DNA of 64,000 nucleotides from Rhodospirillum rubrum ATCC 11170 (GCF_000013085.1 NC_007643.1:1721001-1785000), one strand, 5' to 3'. Positions 54,491-63,673 are shown, counted from the stretch's first letter. The notes: a model not told the origin generated them from the sequence alone. Numbers and translations: made by a program.

Positions 54491-54809
54491 GCAAGACCCG
54501 CTTGGCTCGCCCGCGTCCTCTTGAAACCCATCTCCAGGGCTTGTCTTCGCGACAAGCAAACGCCAGATGCGGTTTCGTTCCAAAATCCCACTAAAAAATA
54601 TCGAATTTTTTAAATGAACGGAAGGTGCGGTCGTCTGTTGTTTGGGCGACTCCCTGATGCATCCAACGCGTCATCGGCGTCTTTTGATATTTCCATGATC
54701 GGCAGGCGGTTTTTCATCTCCGCTCCGCATCAATAATTGGTAGGCAACAGTCCTTTCAGAGATCTGCGATTAGGCGATGACTGAGGGGATTGCCTTTAGG
54801 GAGGGCATC
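54491..54809. other. Non-coding gap before the stress-gene block
   Basis: About 320 bases with locally AT-rich sequence at 54591-54620. I see no gene and no clear EcfG-type promoter. Confidence 0.3.
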
Positions 54810-54968
54810 ATGAGTGTAGGTCTTATTCTGCTGATTATCCTAATTCTTCTCCTCGTCGGTGCGCTTCCGAGGTGGTCGCATAGCTCGAGTTGGGGGTATT
54901 ACCCGAGCGGTGGTTTGGGGATTGTTCTGATTATCATCATTATTTTGCTTTTGATGGGTCGTATCTAA
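54810..54968 (+). CDS. DUF3309-family small hydrophobic protein
   Basis: The 52-residue protein starts at the ATG at 54810, with GGGAGGG upstream; the longer open frame has no such site. It has two hydrophobic helices flanking the conserved PRWSHSSSWGYYPSGGLG loop and ends LLLMGRI. The family is small, membrane bound and of unknown role, often stress-induced in alphaproteobacteria. It precedes a BON-domain gene by 54 bases. Confidence 0.9.
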   Translation: MSVGLILLIILILLLVGALPRWSHSSSWGYYPSGGLGIVLIIIIILLLMGRI

Positions 54969-55022
54969 CTTAGGCGTCCATCCTTGCTGAGTTTAACTTT
55001 CTAACATTTCGGAGAGACTTCG

Positions 55023-55337
55023 ATGAATAAGCTTCTCAAAGCCACCCTGGTCGCTTTCGCCTTGACCTCGGCGGTCGGCGTCAGCGCCTGTGCCCAGTCG
55101 GGAAAGAGCCAGAGCACCGGCGCTTACATCGACGACGCGGCGATTACCACCAAGGTGAAGGCGGCCATCCTTGATGACGAGATGCTCAAGGTGATGGAAA
55201 TCAAGGTTTCGACCTATCAGCAGGTCGTTCAGCTGAGCGGCTTCGTCGAGAAGCCGGCGATGGTTGAGCGCGCGGGCAGGGTGGCCCGTGGGGTCGAAGG
55301 CGTGAAGGCGGTGAAGAACGATCTTCACGTGAAGTAA
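55023..55337 (+). CDS. BON-domain lipoprotein/periplasmic protein
   Basis: The 104-residue protein has a signal sequence with a Cys near SVACAQ-type end (GVSACAQSG), then one BON domain (DDAAITTKVKAAILDDEMLK and VVQLSGFVEKPAMVERA). OsmY-like BON proteins bind membranes or phospholipids and protect against osmotic stress. Clustered with DUF3309 and glycine-zipper genes, a general stress regulon is likely. Confidence 0.92.
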   Translation: MNKLLKATLVAFALTSAVGVSACAQSGKSQSTGAYIDDAAITTKVKAAILDDEMLKVMEIKVSTYQQVVQLSGFVEKPAMVERAGRVARGVEGVKAVKNDLHVK

Positions 55338-55411
55338 CCCCGCGCGCGGGCGGACTCCCCCCCTCTCTCCGTTCGCGCCCACGTTCCTTAAGTTAAGAAT
55401 GGAGAGTAACC

Positions 55412-55654
55412 ATGAAACGCGCATTTATCGCCCTTTCCCTCGTCGTCTCGGCCGTCAGCCTGTCGGCTTGTGGCGAGAGCACCGGTGACCGCGCTTTGAG
55501 CGGCGGCGCGATCGGCGCCGGCGCCGGCGCCGGTGCCGGCCTGTTGTTCGGCGCGCCGGCCACCGGGGCGGCGGTCGGTGGCGCGGTTGGCGCCGGTACC
55601 GGCGCCCTGACCGATTCCAAGCAGATCGATCTTGGCAAGCCGGTCTGGCGCTAG
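55412..55654 (+). CDS. Glycine-zipper lipoprotein
   Basis: The 80-residue protein has a lipobox (SAVSLSACGE) and a glycine zipper (GGAIGAGAGAGAGLLFGAP, GAAVGGAVGAGTGAL) which would span or associate with the outer membrane. Lengthwise and by pattern it matches small YMGG-type lipoproteins. A terminator follows at 55687. Confidence 0.85.
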   Translation: MKRAFIALSLVVSAVSLSACGESTGDRALSGGAIGAGAGAGAGLLFGAPATGAAVGGAVGAGTGALTDSKQIDLGKPVWR

Positions 55655-55686
55655 GGTTCTCGTAAAAGCGCTGCCCTCATGAAAGC

Positions 55687-55719
55687 GGGGCTGGTGGATG
55701 ATCCCACCAGCCCCGTTTT
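55687..55719 (+). terminator. Rho-independent terminator
   Basis: GGGGCTGGTGG (55687-55697) pairs exactly with CCACCAGCCCC (55704-55714), leaving a six-base loop, followed by GTTTTG. This is the clearest terminator in the window and closes the small-gene block. Confidence 0.85.
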
Positions 55720-55723
55720 GTCT

Positions 55724-55831
55724 TGCGCCGCGCGGCGTCGCTGTCTCTTTGCCCTGCGCCGCGCAGCGTCGATGCCTCTGCCCTGCGCCGCGCAGCGTCG
55801 ATGTCTTTGTCATGCGCCGCGAAGCGTCGCC
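55724..55831. repeat. Four tandem copies of a 29-31 bp unit at the ADH 3' end
   Basis: TGCGCCGCG followed by a cluster ending in GCGTCG recurs at 55724, 55755, 55784 and 55813. The last copy encodes the C-terminal residues and stop of the alcohol dehydrogenase; the other three lie downstream as repeats of that end. Spacing is 31, 29 and 29 bases. Confidence 0.8.
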
Positions 55832-56868
55832 ATGTCGATCACGAAGCGGTAGCGGACGTCGCTTTTGAGCATGCGGTCATAGGCGGCGTTGATATTGTTG
55901 ATATCAAGCATTTCCACATCGGCCGTCACGCCCTTGGCGGCGCAGAAATCAAGCATCTCCTGGGTTTCGGCGATGCCGCCGATCGCCGAGCCGGCCACCG
56001 CCCGACGGCCGATGACCAGCGGCACGCTGTCGATCACCGGCTCGATGGGACCAAGCAGGCCGACCAGCACCAAGGTGCCGTCCAAGGCCAGGGTGGAGAC
56101 ATAGGGGTTGAGATCGTGGGGGTGGGGCACGGTGTCGATGATCAGGTTGAAGTGGCCGGCCACCGCCTTCATGCGCGCCTCATCGGTCGACAACACCACA
56201 TGATCGGCGCCCAGGCGTTTGGCCTCGTCTTCCTTGCCGGGCGAGCGGGTGAACAAGCTGACCTCGGCCCCCATCGCCTTGGCGAGTTTCAGCCCCATAT
56301 GGCCCAGGCCGCCCAGGCCGATGACGGCGACGCGGCTTCCCGGCCCCACCTGCCAATGGCGCAGCGGCGAATAGGTGGTGATGCCCGCGCAGAGCAAGGG
56401 CGCGGCCGATTTGGCGTCCAGCGCATCGGGAAGGCGCAGCACGAAGGCTTCGGAAACGACGATGCGCTCGGAATAGCCGCCGAAGGTCAGGCTATGGTCG
56501 TGGCGGTCGCGGCCGTTGTAGGTCAGGGTGGCGCCGTCTTCGCAATATTGCTCGAGATCGGCTTTGCAGGGCGCGCACTCCCGGCAGGAATCGACCATGC
56601 AGCCAACGCCCACCCGGTCACCGACCTTGAAGCCGCTAACCTTGGCGCCGACCGCCGACACCGTGCCGATGATTTCATGGCCGGGCACCATGGGAAACAG
56701 GCTGTTGTGCCACTCGTTGCGCGCTTGATGGATATCGGAGTGGCAGACCCCGCAATAGAGGATGTCGATGGTGACATCATCGGGCCGGGGATCGCGGCGT
56801 TCAAAGGAAAACGGCGCGAGGGGGGTGGTCGCGGATTGGGCGGCGAAGCCCAGGGTGGGGATCGACAA
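55810..56868 (-). CDS. Zinc-dependent NAD(P) alcohol dehydrogenase
   Basis: A 352-residue protein of the cinnamyl-alcohol-dehydrogenase/YahK subfamily. It has the catalytic zinc set CGVCHSDIH and GHEIIG, the four-Cys structural zinc lobe CRECAPCKADLEQYC, and the NAD-binding VIGLGGLGHMGLKLAKAM. It oxidises or reduces short alcohols or aldehydes. I prefer the TTG at 56868, which has GGAG nine bases upstream; an alternative TTG at 56892 lies closer to the upstream repeat. Its last codons are copied downstream as tandem repeats. Confidence 0.88.
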   Translation of the reverse strand: MSIPTLGFAAQSATTPLAPFSFERRDPRPDDVTIDILYCGVCHSDIHQARNEWHNSLFPMVPGHEIIGTVSAVGAKVSGFKVGDRVGVGCMVDSCRECAPCKADLEQYCEDGATLTYNGRDRHDHSLTFGGYSERIVVSEAFVLRLPDALDAKSAAPLLCAGITTYSPLRHWQVGPGSRVAVIGLGGLGHMGLKLAKAMGAEVSLFTRSPGKEDEAKRLGADHVVLSTDEARMKAVAGHFNLIIDTVPHPHDLNPYVSTLALDGTLVLVGLLGPIEPVIDSVPLVIGRRAVAGSAIGGIAETQEMLDFCAAKGVTADVEMLDINNINAAYDRMLKSDVRYRFVIDMATLRGA

Positions 56869-56885
56869 AGGGGGATGCTCCTGGT

Positions 56886-56995
56886 AGAGCAAATCCCGAG
56901 CGCTCTGGAGCAGAGCGCGACGACGATTTGCTTCGTTATCAAGCGACAGAGCAAATCCCGAGCGCTCTGGAGCAGAGCGCGACGACGATTTGCTT
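56886..56995. repeat. Two tandem copies of a palindromic 48-bp repeat
   Basis: Copies at 56886-56933 and 56948-56995 are identical for 48 bases and each begins AGAGCAAATC and ends GATTTGCTT, so each is an inverted repeat with a stem. A related third copy lies at 12230. The first copy ends just upstream of the ADH start. Confidence 0.85.
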
Positions 56996-57107
56996 GATTA
57001 TCAAGATCCTAGGCAAGCCAAAGCGGGGAGCGCGGGACCGGGGGCCCCCCGGTCTCGTCGCCCCCATATAGGCATCGTCCCGGCGCGGTGCCAGCGACGA
57101 GGCGTTT

Positions 57108-57896
57108 TCAGGGGGCGTTTTGCTCGCCAAGCACCTCGGGCACAGGCACGACCTCCAGATCGTGATCCTCCAGGAAGCAGCGCAGATAGGCCGCCAGGGC
57201 CACCGCTCCGGGGGCGTCGCCGTGAACGCAGATCGAGCGGGCGGCGCAGGGGATTTCCCGGCCATTGGCCGAAAGAATGATGCCCTCGGTCAGCATGCGC
57301 AGCCCATGCTCGGCGGCCTCCTCGGGCACATGGATCAGCGCCCTCGGGTGGGAGCGCGGCAGCAGCGCCCCGGCGTCATCGTAATTGCGATCGGCGAAAA
57401 CCTCTTCGACCACCGCCAGACCCAGGGTCCGCCCGGCCTCGACCATCCGCGAACCCGCCGGGGCCAGCGAGATCAGCCCGGGATCGACGGCCTTGATCGC
57501 CTTGGCGATGGCCAGGGCCAGGGCGTGATCGACGGCGGCCATGGTGCTGAGGGCGCCGTGGGGTTTGACATGGCTGACCCTTCCGCCGGCCGCCGTGGCG
57601 ATCGCCTGCAGGGCGCCGATCTGATAGGCGACCATGGCTTCGATTTCGGCGAGGCTCATCGTCATCGGCCGCCGGCCAAAGCCCTGGAGATCGGGGAAGC
57701 CGGGATGGGCGCCCAGGCTGACGCCGCGCGCCAGCGCCAGATGAACGGTGCGCGCCATCACCAGCGGATCCCCGGCATGGAAGCCGCAAGCGATATTGGC
57801 CGAGCGCACGATGTCGAGCATCGCCGCGTCGTCGCCGATGCGGTAGGCGCCATAGCCCTCCCCCAGATCGGCATTGACATTCACCCGCAGGGTCAT
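57108..57896 (-). CDS. pxpA: 5-oxoprolinase subunit A (LamB/YcsF family)
   Basis: The 262-residue protein starts MTLRVNVNADLGEGYGAYR, the family hallmark, with AAAGGA about eight bases before the ATG. The motifs IACGFHAGDP, GAHPGFPD and HVKPHGAL follow. With subunits B and C it opens 5-oxoproline to glutamate using ATP. It lies 31 bases after pxpC. Confidence 0.93.
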   Translation of the reverse strand: MTLRVNVNADLGEGYGAYRIGDDAAMLDIVRSANIACGFHAGDPLVMARTVHLALARGVSLGAHPGFPDLQGFGRRPMTMSLAEIEAMVAYQIGALQAIATAAGGRVSHVKPHGALSTMAAVDHALALAIAKAIKAVDPGLISLAPAGSRMVEAGRTLGLAVVEEVFADRNYDDAGALLPRSHPRALIHVPEEAAEHGLRMLTEGIILSANGREIPCAARSICVHGDAPGAVALAAYLRCFLEDHDLEVVPVPEVLGEQNAP

Positions 57897-57927
57897 GGCC
57901 GGGTCCTTTCGGTGCTCGGGATGTGCT

Positions 57928-58989
57928 TCAATAAGGGGGATCATCCTCGTCCGCCTCGCCCGACATGACCATCCCGGAAATCAGGTTATTGGTATAAAGC
58001 GCCTCTATATCGATACCGCCGGTCGGCTTGGGCGCGGCGATGGCGGCGATCAGCCCACGCAATCGCCCCTCTTGGTCGCGGCGCAGGGCCTCGGCCGCCT
58101 CAACGCTCACCGCTTGGAAAGCCATATCCGCGCCCGGCAGCATCCGCCCCAGGCGCGGCAGATCGACCGAGGCGACGGTGGCGATCTTGGCGTATCCGCC
58201 CACGGTTTGGCGATCGGCGAGCAAGACGATCGGCAGACCATCGCCCGGAACCTGAATGGCGCCATGGGCCAGACCTTCCGACGCGATATCAGCCGTTTGG
58301 CGGTGGGTCAGCCGTGGGCCCTCCAGGCGCATGCCCATGCGATCGCTGCTGCGTCCCACCCGATAGCGGGCCGACAGGAACAGGGCGAGGGCCTCGGCCG
58401 TGAAGGCGGCGTCCTGGGGGCCAAGAACGACGCGGATCGGCCCCGCTCCATACTCAAAGGCGTGCGGCAGGGCGCGCTCGGATCCTGCGGGCGCCCGCTC
58501 CAGCGCAAGCGGCAGGCTTTGGCCGGCCTGCAACGGGCCACCGCCCAGCGGTCCCAGCCGGGCGCGGCGGTAGGTCGACCAACTGCCCATCACCGGCGCA
58601 ACGGCGAAGCCGCCGGCGATCGCCAGTACGCCAGCCCCGACGCCTTCGTCCAAGGTCCCGATCGCCAGCTGATCGCCGCGCCGCAAAAGATGGCTGCGCC
58701 CGCCGGCCAAGCGTTCGGGCGCCGCCCCCGGACGATGGAGAAGCGGCGCGCCGCCGCAAAAGGCCAGCCGCAGGCTTTCGGCCTCCACCGCCAGGGTCGG
58801 GCCCAGGGCACAGATCTCCAGCCCGGCCATGGCCGGTGGATTGCCGACCAGGGCATTGGCAAGGCGCAGCGCGATCGGATCAAGGGCCCCGGCCACCGGT
58901 ACCCCGCGATCTTGAAAGCCCCAGCGACCGAGGTCCTGGAGCGTCGTCAGCAGACCCGGGGTGATGACCCGCAGATGGGGCGTGTTCAT
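57928..58989 (-). CDS. pxpC: 5-oxoprolinase subunit C (biotin-dependent carboxyltransferase family)
   Basis: The 353-residue protein starts LRVITPGLLTTLQDLGRWGFQDRGV, a conserved KipA/PxpC opening, and ends with GEADEDDPPY. The middle shows RYRVGRSSDRMGMRLEGP, the usual family site. It works with PxpB, whose gene overlaps the start by four bases. Confidence 0.93.
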   Translation of the reverse strand: MNTPHLRVITPGLLTTLQDLGRWGFQDRGVPVAGALDPIALRLANALVGNPPAMAGLEICALGPTLAVEAESLRLAFCGGAPLLHRPGAAPERLAGGRSHLLRRGDQLAIGTLDEGVGAGVLAIAGGFAVAPVMGSWSTYRRARLGPLGGGPLQAGQSLPLALERAPAGSERALPHAFEYGAGPIRVVLGPQDAAFTAEALALFLSARYRVGRSSDRMGMRLEGPRLTHRQTADIASEGLAHGAIQVPGDGLPIVLLADRQTVGGYAKIATVASVDLPRLGRMLPGADMAFQAVSVEAAEALRRDQEGRLRGLIAAIAAPKPTGGIDIEALYTNNLISGMVMSGEADEDDPPY

Positions 58990-59717
58990 GGCGCGCCGTC
59001 GATCAAATCAGCGGGATCGAAGCCCGGCTCGGCGACGCGGCGGACCCAGGCCTCATGCTCGGCCCGGTTGACGGCGAAGAAACGAAGCTGATCGCCCGGC
59101 GCCAGCAGGGCCGGGCTGGCCTGGGACGCGTTGAACAGCGGCACCGGGCAATGGCCGATCAGATGCCAGCCGCCGGGGCTTTCCCAGGGATAGACGGCGG
59201 TCAGGCGCTCGGCGATCGCCAGGGATCCCGCCGGCACCGTCAGCCGGGGCTCGGCCCGGCGCGGCAGGGCGAGCGCCGGGTCCAGATCGCCGAGATAGGC
59301 AAAGCCCGGCAGGAAGCCCAGCACATAAACGACATAGCGCCCCTGTTCATGCCGGGCGGTCACCTCGGCCGCCGACAACCCCGTGGCGCGGGCGACGGCG
59401 TCAAGATCGGGGGAGCCCTGGTAACAGACCGGCAGCCGCCACGCCCGGCCTTGCGCCGGTTCGACCGACGCCTCGGCAAGCAGGGCGCGCAGGCGCGGCT
59501 CAAGCTCGGCCCGCCCGGTCAGCAGCGGATCGTAATGGATCAGCAAGGTGGTAAAGCCCGGCACGCTTTCGATCAGCCCGGGAAACTCGGCGGCCTGGGC
59601 GCGAAGCCGCCGATGCAGGGCCTGGACCCGGGCATTGACCGCCGGCGTGATCGTTTCGCCAAAGACCACGCCGAAGGCGCAATCGCCGGCGCTGACCAGG
59701 GTCAGCGTGTCGGTCAC
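58986..59717 (-). CDS. pxpB: 5-oxoprolinase subunit B (KipI-like)
   Basis: The 243-residue protein contains the family patterns HYDPLLTGRAELEP, GRYVVYVLGFLPGFAYLG and VPAGSLAIAERLTAVYPWESP. It is the first gene of pxpBCA. Its former name KipI comes from kinase inhibition in Bacillus; the oxoprolinase role is the more general one. Confidence 0.93.
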   Translation of the reverse strand: MTDTLTLVSAGDCAFGVVFGETITPAVNARVQALHRRLRAQAAEFPGLIESVPGFTTLLIHYDPLLTGRAELEPRLRALLAEASVEPAQGRAWRLPVCYQGSPDLDAVARATGLSAAEVTARHEQGRYVVYVLGFLPGFAYLGDLDPALALPRRAEPRLTVPAGSLAIAERLTAVYPWESPGGWHLIGHCPVPLFNASQASPALLAPGDQLRFFAVNRAEHEAWVRRVAEPGFDPADLIDGAP

Positions 59718-59802
59718 CGGTTTATTCCTTTCCCATCGCCGTGACGCCCCAGGCTACCCCGGACCCTGGCCGGGGGGCAATTCCGGCCGACGGTTTGCCG
59801 TG

Positions 59803-60570
59803 CTATTTGGCGGCCATCCGCAAGGCGCCGTCCAGGCGGATGACCTCGCCGTTGAGCATGGGGTTTTCCAGGATGTGGCGGACCAGGGCGGCATATTCCG
59901 CCGGCTTGCCCAGGCGCTGGGGGAAGGGCACGCTGGCGGCCAGCGCGCGCTGAACCTCGGCGGCCATGCCGAGCAGCATCGGCGTTTCAAAAAGCCCGGG
60001 GGCGATGGTCATCACCCGGATGGCGTGGCGGGCCATCTCGCGGGCGACCGGCAGGGTCAGGGCGGCGACCCCGCCTTTCGACGCCGCATAGGCCGCCTGA
60101 CCGATCTGCCCATCGAACGCCGCGGCCGAGGCCGTGTTGATGATCACCCCGCGTTCGCCCTCGGCATTGACGGCGTTTCGCGCCATCGCCTGGGCGGCGA
60201 GGCGGATCATGTTGAAGGTGCCGATCAGATTGACGCTGATGACCCGGGCGAAGCTGTCCAGGCCATGGGGGCCGTCGCGGCCCAGCACTTTTTCGCCCGG
60301 GGCGATGCCGGCGCAATTGCACAGGCCGTGCAAGGCGCCGAAAGCCCCGATCGCCGCCGCCACCGCCCGTTCGCCGTCGGCCTCGGCGGTGACATCGGCC
60401 GCCACGAAGCGGGCGCTGGGGCCCAGGTCCCCGGCCAGGGCGGCGCCCCGCGCCTCATCGACATCGACCAGCACCGCCTTGCCGCCGCCTTCGACCACCA
60501 TCCTCGCCGTGGCCGCCCCCAAACCCGATCCACCGCCGGTGATCAGGATCACGCTGTCGCCCAGCTTCAT
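59803..60570 (-). CDS. Short-chain dehydrogenase, 3-hydroxyacyl-CoA dehydrogenase type
   Basis: The 255-residue protein has the NAD-binding [11 protein letters not shown], a catalytic Ser region NTASAAAF and the YAASKGG motif (Tyr-Lys). The wording matches type II 3-hydroxyacyl-CoA dehydrogenases (HSD10-like). It would oxidise L-3-hydroxyacyl-CoA with NAD. It is divergent from the glycerol-3-phosphate dehydrogenase gene, 152 bases apart, and does not overlap the pxp genes. Confidence 0.88.
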   Translation of the reverse strand: MKLGDSVILITGGGSGLGAATARMVVEGGGKAVLVDVDEARGAALAGDLGPSARFVAADVTAEADGERAVAAAIGAFGALHGLCNCAGIAPGEKVLGRDGPHGLDSFARVISVNLIGTFNMIRLAAQAMARNAVNAEGERGVIINTASAAAFDGQIGQAAYAASKGGVAALTLPVAREMARHAIRVMTIAPGLFETPMLLGMAAEVQRALAASVPFPQRLGKPAEYAALVRHILENPMLNGEVIRLDGALRMAAK

Positions 60571-60722
60571 CGATTTCCCCTCCCTGTGGGTGATGCTTTT
60601 GGACTAATCATAATTCAGAAGAGGAGAGCGGTGATCTCGCGGAAAGCCGCTGTTTCCTTTTCCGCTCGCCGCTTTCGCACCGTGATGGCGAAGCGAATCG
60701 TCGTGAGGGAGTTTCCCGCCTA

Positions 60723-62369
60723 ATGCCCCGCTGCGATCCCCGGGACGGCGACACCCCCCGGCATGACGCTTTGGCCGCCCTTCAATCGGGGGAGGTCTTC
60801 GATCTGCTGGTCATCGGCGGCGGCGCCACCGGCTGTGGCATCGCCCTGGATGCCGCCGGCCGGGGTCTGCGTACGGCCTTGGTCGAGCGCTTCGATTTCG
60901 CCGAGGGCACCAGCGGCCGCAGCACCAAGCTGGTTCATGGCGGCGTGCGCTATCTTGAGGCGGCCGTCCGCCATCTTGATTCCGCCCAGTACCATCTGGT
61001 GCGCGACGCCCTGCGCGAGCGCTGGGCCTTCCTGGCCAATGCCCCCCATCTGTGCGATCGGCTGTCGCTGATCACCCCGCTCTATTCCTGGGCCGAGGTG
61101 CCCTATGTCTATGCCGGGCTCACGCTTTACGACCTGTTGTCGGGCAAGCGCTCGCTGGGTCGCAGCCGGCTGATCGGCCGGGCCGAGGCCTTGGCCCGCT
61201 GTCCCATGCTCAAGGCCGAGGGATTGAAGGCCGCGGTGCTTTATTACGATGGCCAGTTCGTCGATACCCGCATGACCATCGCCCTGGCGATGACGGCGCG
61301 GCGCGACGGGGCGGTTGTGGCCAATCACGTGGCGCTTGAGGCCCTGATCCACGATGACGCCGGCACGGTGGTCGGCGCCCGGCTGCGCGATGGCCTGGAC
61401 GGCGCCTCCTGGCCGATCGCCGCCAAGGTGGTGATCAATGCCACCGGGCCCTTCGCCGATCACCTGCGCAAGATGGATGACCCTGGAGCCAAGCCGATCC
61501 TGCGGGCGAGTTCGGGCGTTCATATCGTGCTTGAGGGCCGCTTCGCGCCGCCCGACGGGGGCGTGCTCATCCCCAAAACCGATGATGGCCGGGTGCTGTT
61601 CATCCTGCCCTGGCAGGGTCACGCCCTGGTCGGCACCACCGAGGGCGAAAGCGAGGTGGTCGACCATCCGCCGGCCAAGGCGGTCGATGTGGCCTATCTG
61701 CTGGGCCACCTGCGGCGGTCTCTCGCCCTTGATGTCAGCGAAGGCGACGTGCTGTCGGTGTGGGCGGGGGTGCGGCCGCTGGTCTTCGATCCCGAGGCCA
61801 TCGGGACCGCCCAACTGGCCCGCGACCATGTGATCATCGAGGATCCATCCGGGCTGATCACCATTACCGGCGGCAAATGGACGACCTATCGCAAGATGGC
61901 CGAACAGGCGGTGGACCGGGCGGTGGCGCGCGGCGGGCTCGCCCCGGCGCGGCCTTGCGCCACCGTGTCGCGCAAGGTGATCGGCGGTGAGGCCTTCAAG
62001 AAGGACGGCGCGGCGGCTTTGGTCGGGCGCTTCGCCCTGGCCGGGGATATCGCCCGCCATCTCCACCGCGCCTATGGCGACCGGGCGCCGCTCGTCGCCG
62101 AGTTGGCGGCGCGCGGGGCGGGCGCCCGTCTGCACCCCGATCATCCCCATATCGAGGCCGAGGTCGTCTATGCCGCCACCCTGGAGGCGGCCGAGCATGG
62201 CGCCGATGTGCTGGTCCGCCGCCTGACCCTGGCCCTGGTCGATCGCGCCGCCGCCCGCGCCGCCGCCCCCCGGGTGATCGCCCTGCTCGGCGATCTGCGC
62301 GGCTGGGACGCGGCGCGCCGCGCCGCCGAAACCGCCCTGCTTGACGAGCGGCTGTCGGGATCGCTGTAA
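60723..62369 (+). CDS. glpD: Glycerol-3-phosphate dehydrogenase (FAD)
   Basis: The 548-residue flavoprotein has the FAD-binding motif DLLVIGGGATGCGIALDAAGR, the family stretch EGTSGRSTKLVHGGVRYLE and the GGKWTTYRKMAEQ motif. It oxidises glycerol-3-phosphate to dihydroxyacetone phosphate and feeds electrons to the quinone pool. No other glp gene is nearby. Its stop is convergent with the phasin-like gene. Confidence 0.93.
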   Translation: MPRCDPRDGDTPRHDALAALQSGEVFDLLVIGGGATGCGIALDAAGRGLRTALVERFDFAEGTSGRSTKLVHGGVRYLEAAVRHLDSAQYHLVRDALRERWAFLANAPHLCDRLSLITPLYSWAEVPYVYAGLTLYDLLSGKRSLGRSRLIGRAEALARCPMLKAEGLKAAVLYYDGQFVDTRMTIALAMTARRDGAVVANHVALEALIHDDAGTVVGARLRDGLDGASWPIAAKVVINATGPFADHLRKMDDPGAKPILRASSGVHIVLEGRFAPPDGGVLIPKTDDGRVLFILPWQGHALVGTTEGESEVVDHPPAKAVDVAYLLGHLRRSLALDVSEGDVLSVWAGVRPLVFDPEAIGTAQLARDHVIIEDPSGLITITGGKWTTYRKMAEQAVDRAVARGGLAPARPCATVSRKVIGGEAFKKDGAAALVGRFALAGDIARHLHRAYGDRAPLVAELAARGAGARLHPDHPHIEAEVVYAATLEAAEHGADVLVRRLTLALVDRAAARAAAPRVIALLGDLRGWDAARRAAETALLDERLSGSL

Positions 62370-62384
62370 GGGGCGGCCCTGTTG

Positions 62385-62843
62385 TTAAAGGCTTTTCAGC
62401 CTTTTGGCATTGGCGATGGCCTTCTTGTGGATCGGCGCCAGGGCATTTTTACCAAGCCGGCCGCCGTCCTCGAATGACGTCAAGGCGTAGGCGACGCTGC
62501 GCGAGGAGAGGGCCATCATCTCGGCCATGGTCGGCGGTCGTCCGCGCAGGGTCATCGCCGCCACATGCTGGGCCTGGGTCAGGAAGGCCGCCTGCATCGC
62601 CCACCAGCCATTGACCATCGCCGCTCCAGCGATTGAGAAGGCTTCGACCTTTTCGGGCACCATCCGCGCCAGTTCCCCGTGGTCGGCACTCAGGGGCGCG
62701 CCCATCGCCGTTCGCATGATTTCGCCGCGGGCGGCGATGACATTCTTCGCCGCTTCCATGGTTTCGCCGCCGCGCAGCCCGGTTTGAGCCATGCTGACAC
62801 TCGCCGCCATCACGCGTGTCCAGAAGGTAAAGGGATCAAGCAT
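62385..62843 (-). CDS. Phasin-like granule-associated protein
   Basis: A 152-residue all-helical protein, hydrophobic-amphipathic, with MLDPFTFWTRVMAASVSMAQTG and a central AGAAMVNGWWAMQAAFLTQAQ. The pattern resembles phasins that coat polyhydroxyalkanoate granules, and it ends in a basic tail (KKAIANAKRLKSL). Family assignment is by pattern only. Neighbours do not settle it. Confidence 0.6.
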   Translation of the reverse strand: MLDPFTFWTRVMAASVSMAQTGLRGGETMEAAKNVIAARGEIMRTAMGAPLSADHGELARMVPEKVEAFSIAGAAMVNGWWAMQAAFLTQAQHVAAMTLRGRPPTMAEMMALSSRSVAYALTSFEDGGRLGKNALAPIHKKAIANAKRLKSL

Positions 62844-63019
62844 TTTTTAGTCTCCAGCCAAAAGGGGAAATCCTCTCTTCAGACAACTTCAAAAGGTCCG
62901 AATGTGTCCCTGACATCGTGGTGTTTTTCGCCCAAGTCCTCCGATTGTTGGGTAACGCATTGTGCGCGGCCGCGTTACTCGCCCGCCAGAGCGGGGCCGC
63001 CAGGGCCGAAAGGATCATC

Positions 63020-63673
63020 ATGGGGGGGAACTTGGAAACCTTGGCCGGGTGGAGCGCGCCGATCGCCACGGCGATCGCGGCGATCATGACGGCGTCCAAT
63101 CTCAGCGCCCGGGTGACCGGCTGGGGCTTCGTGGTCTTCACTATTGGCTCGCTCAGCTGGTCGGTGGTCGGCCTGACCACGGGGCAGACGACGCTGCTCA
63201 TGACCAACGGCTTTCTGACGCTGGTCAATATGCTGGGCGTCTGGCGCTGGCTGGGTCGTCAGGCCCATTACGAGGACATCGGCCAAACGGCGGTTTCCCT
63301 CAGCGAGACCTCGGCGGCGCCAACCCTGGTCACGGCGGGCGCCTTGTCCGGGATGAGCGTTCACGCCGAGGGCGGCGAAAGCGTCGGCACGGTGGTCGAG
63401 GCGATGCTTGAAAGCGACAGCGGCCGGCTGCGCTTTGTCGTGGTCGGCAGGGGGGGCGTGAGCGGTATCGGCGAGGCGCTTGTCGCCATCGATCGCGGCG
63501 CCTTGCGCTTTCACCCCGACCGTATCGATCTGGCGATGCCCGCCAGCGTCTTTCAGGCCCTGCCCGAATGGGCTCCCGGGGCCAATCCCGCCGGCCTTGA
63601 AGATCCGCGTCCGACGGGTAAGGTGGCGGGGAAACCCCGCAGCCAGGATCCCAGACCCGATGACAAGCCTTAG
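63020..63673 (+). CDS. PRC-barrel protein with N-terminal membrane helices
   Basis: The 217-residue protein starts at the ATG at 63020 (AAAGGA upstream). Three hydrophobic segments at about 10-75 (APIATAIAAIMTASNLSARV, TIGSLSWSVVGLTTGQ, GFLTLVNMLGVWRWLGRQ) resemble SemiSWEET-like helices, and the C-terminal half (about 110-190) resembles a PRC-barrel: SGMSVHAEGGESVGTVVEAML, then LRFVVVGRGG. Function unknown. The next gene starts inside its last codons. Confidence 0.7.
   Translation: MGGNLETLAGWSAPIATAIAAIMTASNLSARVTGWGFVVFTIGSLSWSVVGLTTGQTTLLMTNGFLTLVNMLGVWRWLGRQAHYEDIGQTAVSLSETSAAPTLVTAGALSGMSVHAEGGESVGTVVEAMLESDSGRLRFVVVGRGGVSGIGEALVAIDRGALRFHPDRIDLAMPASVFQALPEWAPGANPAGLEDPRPTGKVAGKPRSQDPRPDDKP

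Noticed and set aside
50135-54583. Long minus-strand frames (646 and 817 codons) opposite the giant sensor
   Set aside because: Antisense shadows of a well-supported coding region with Gln/Gly/Arg-rich composition and no domain.
57036-57054. GC-rich palindrome downstream of pxpA as a terminator
   Set aside because: It is almost loopless and has no T-run in the pxp direction.
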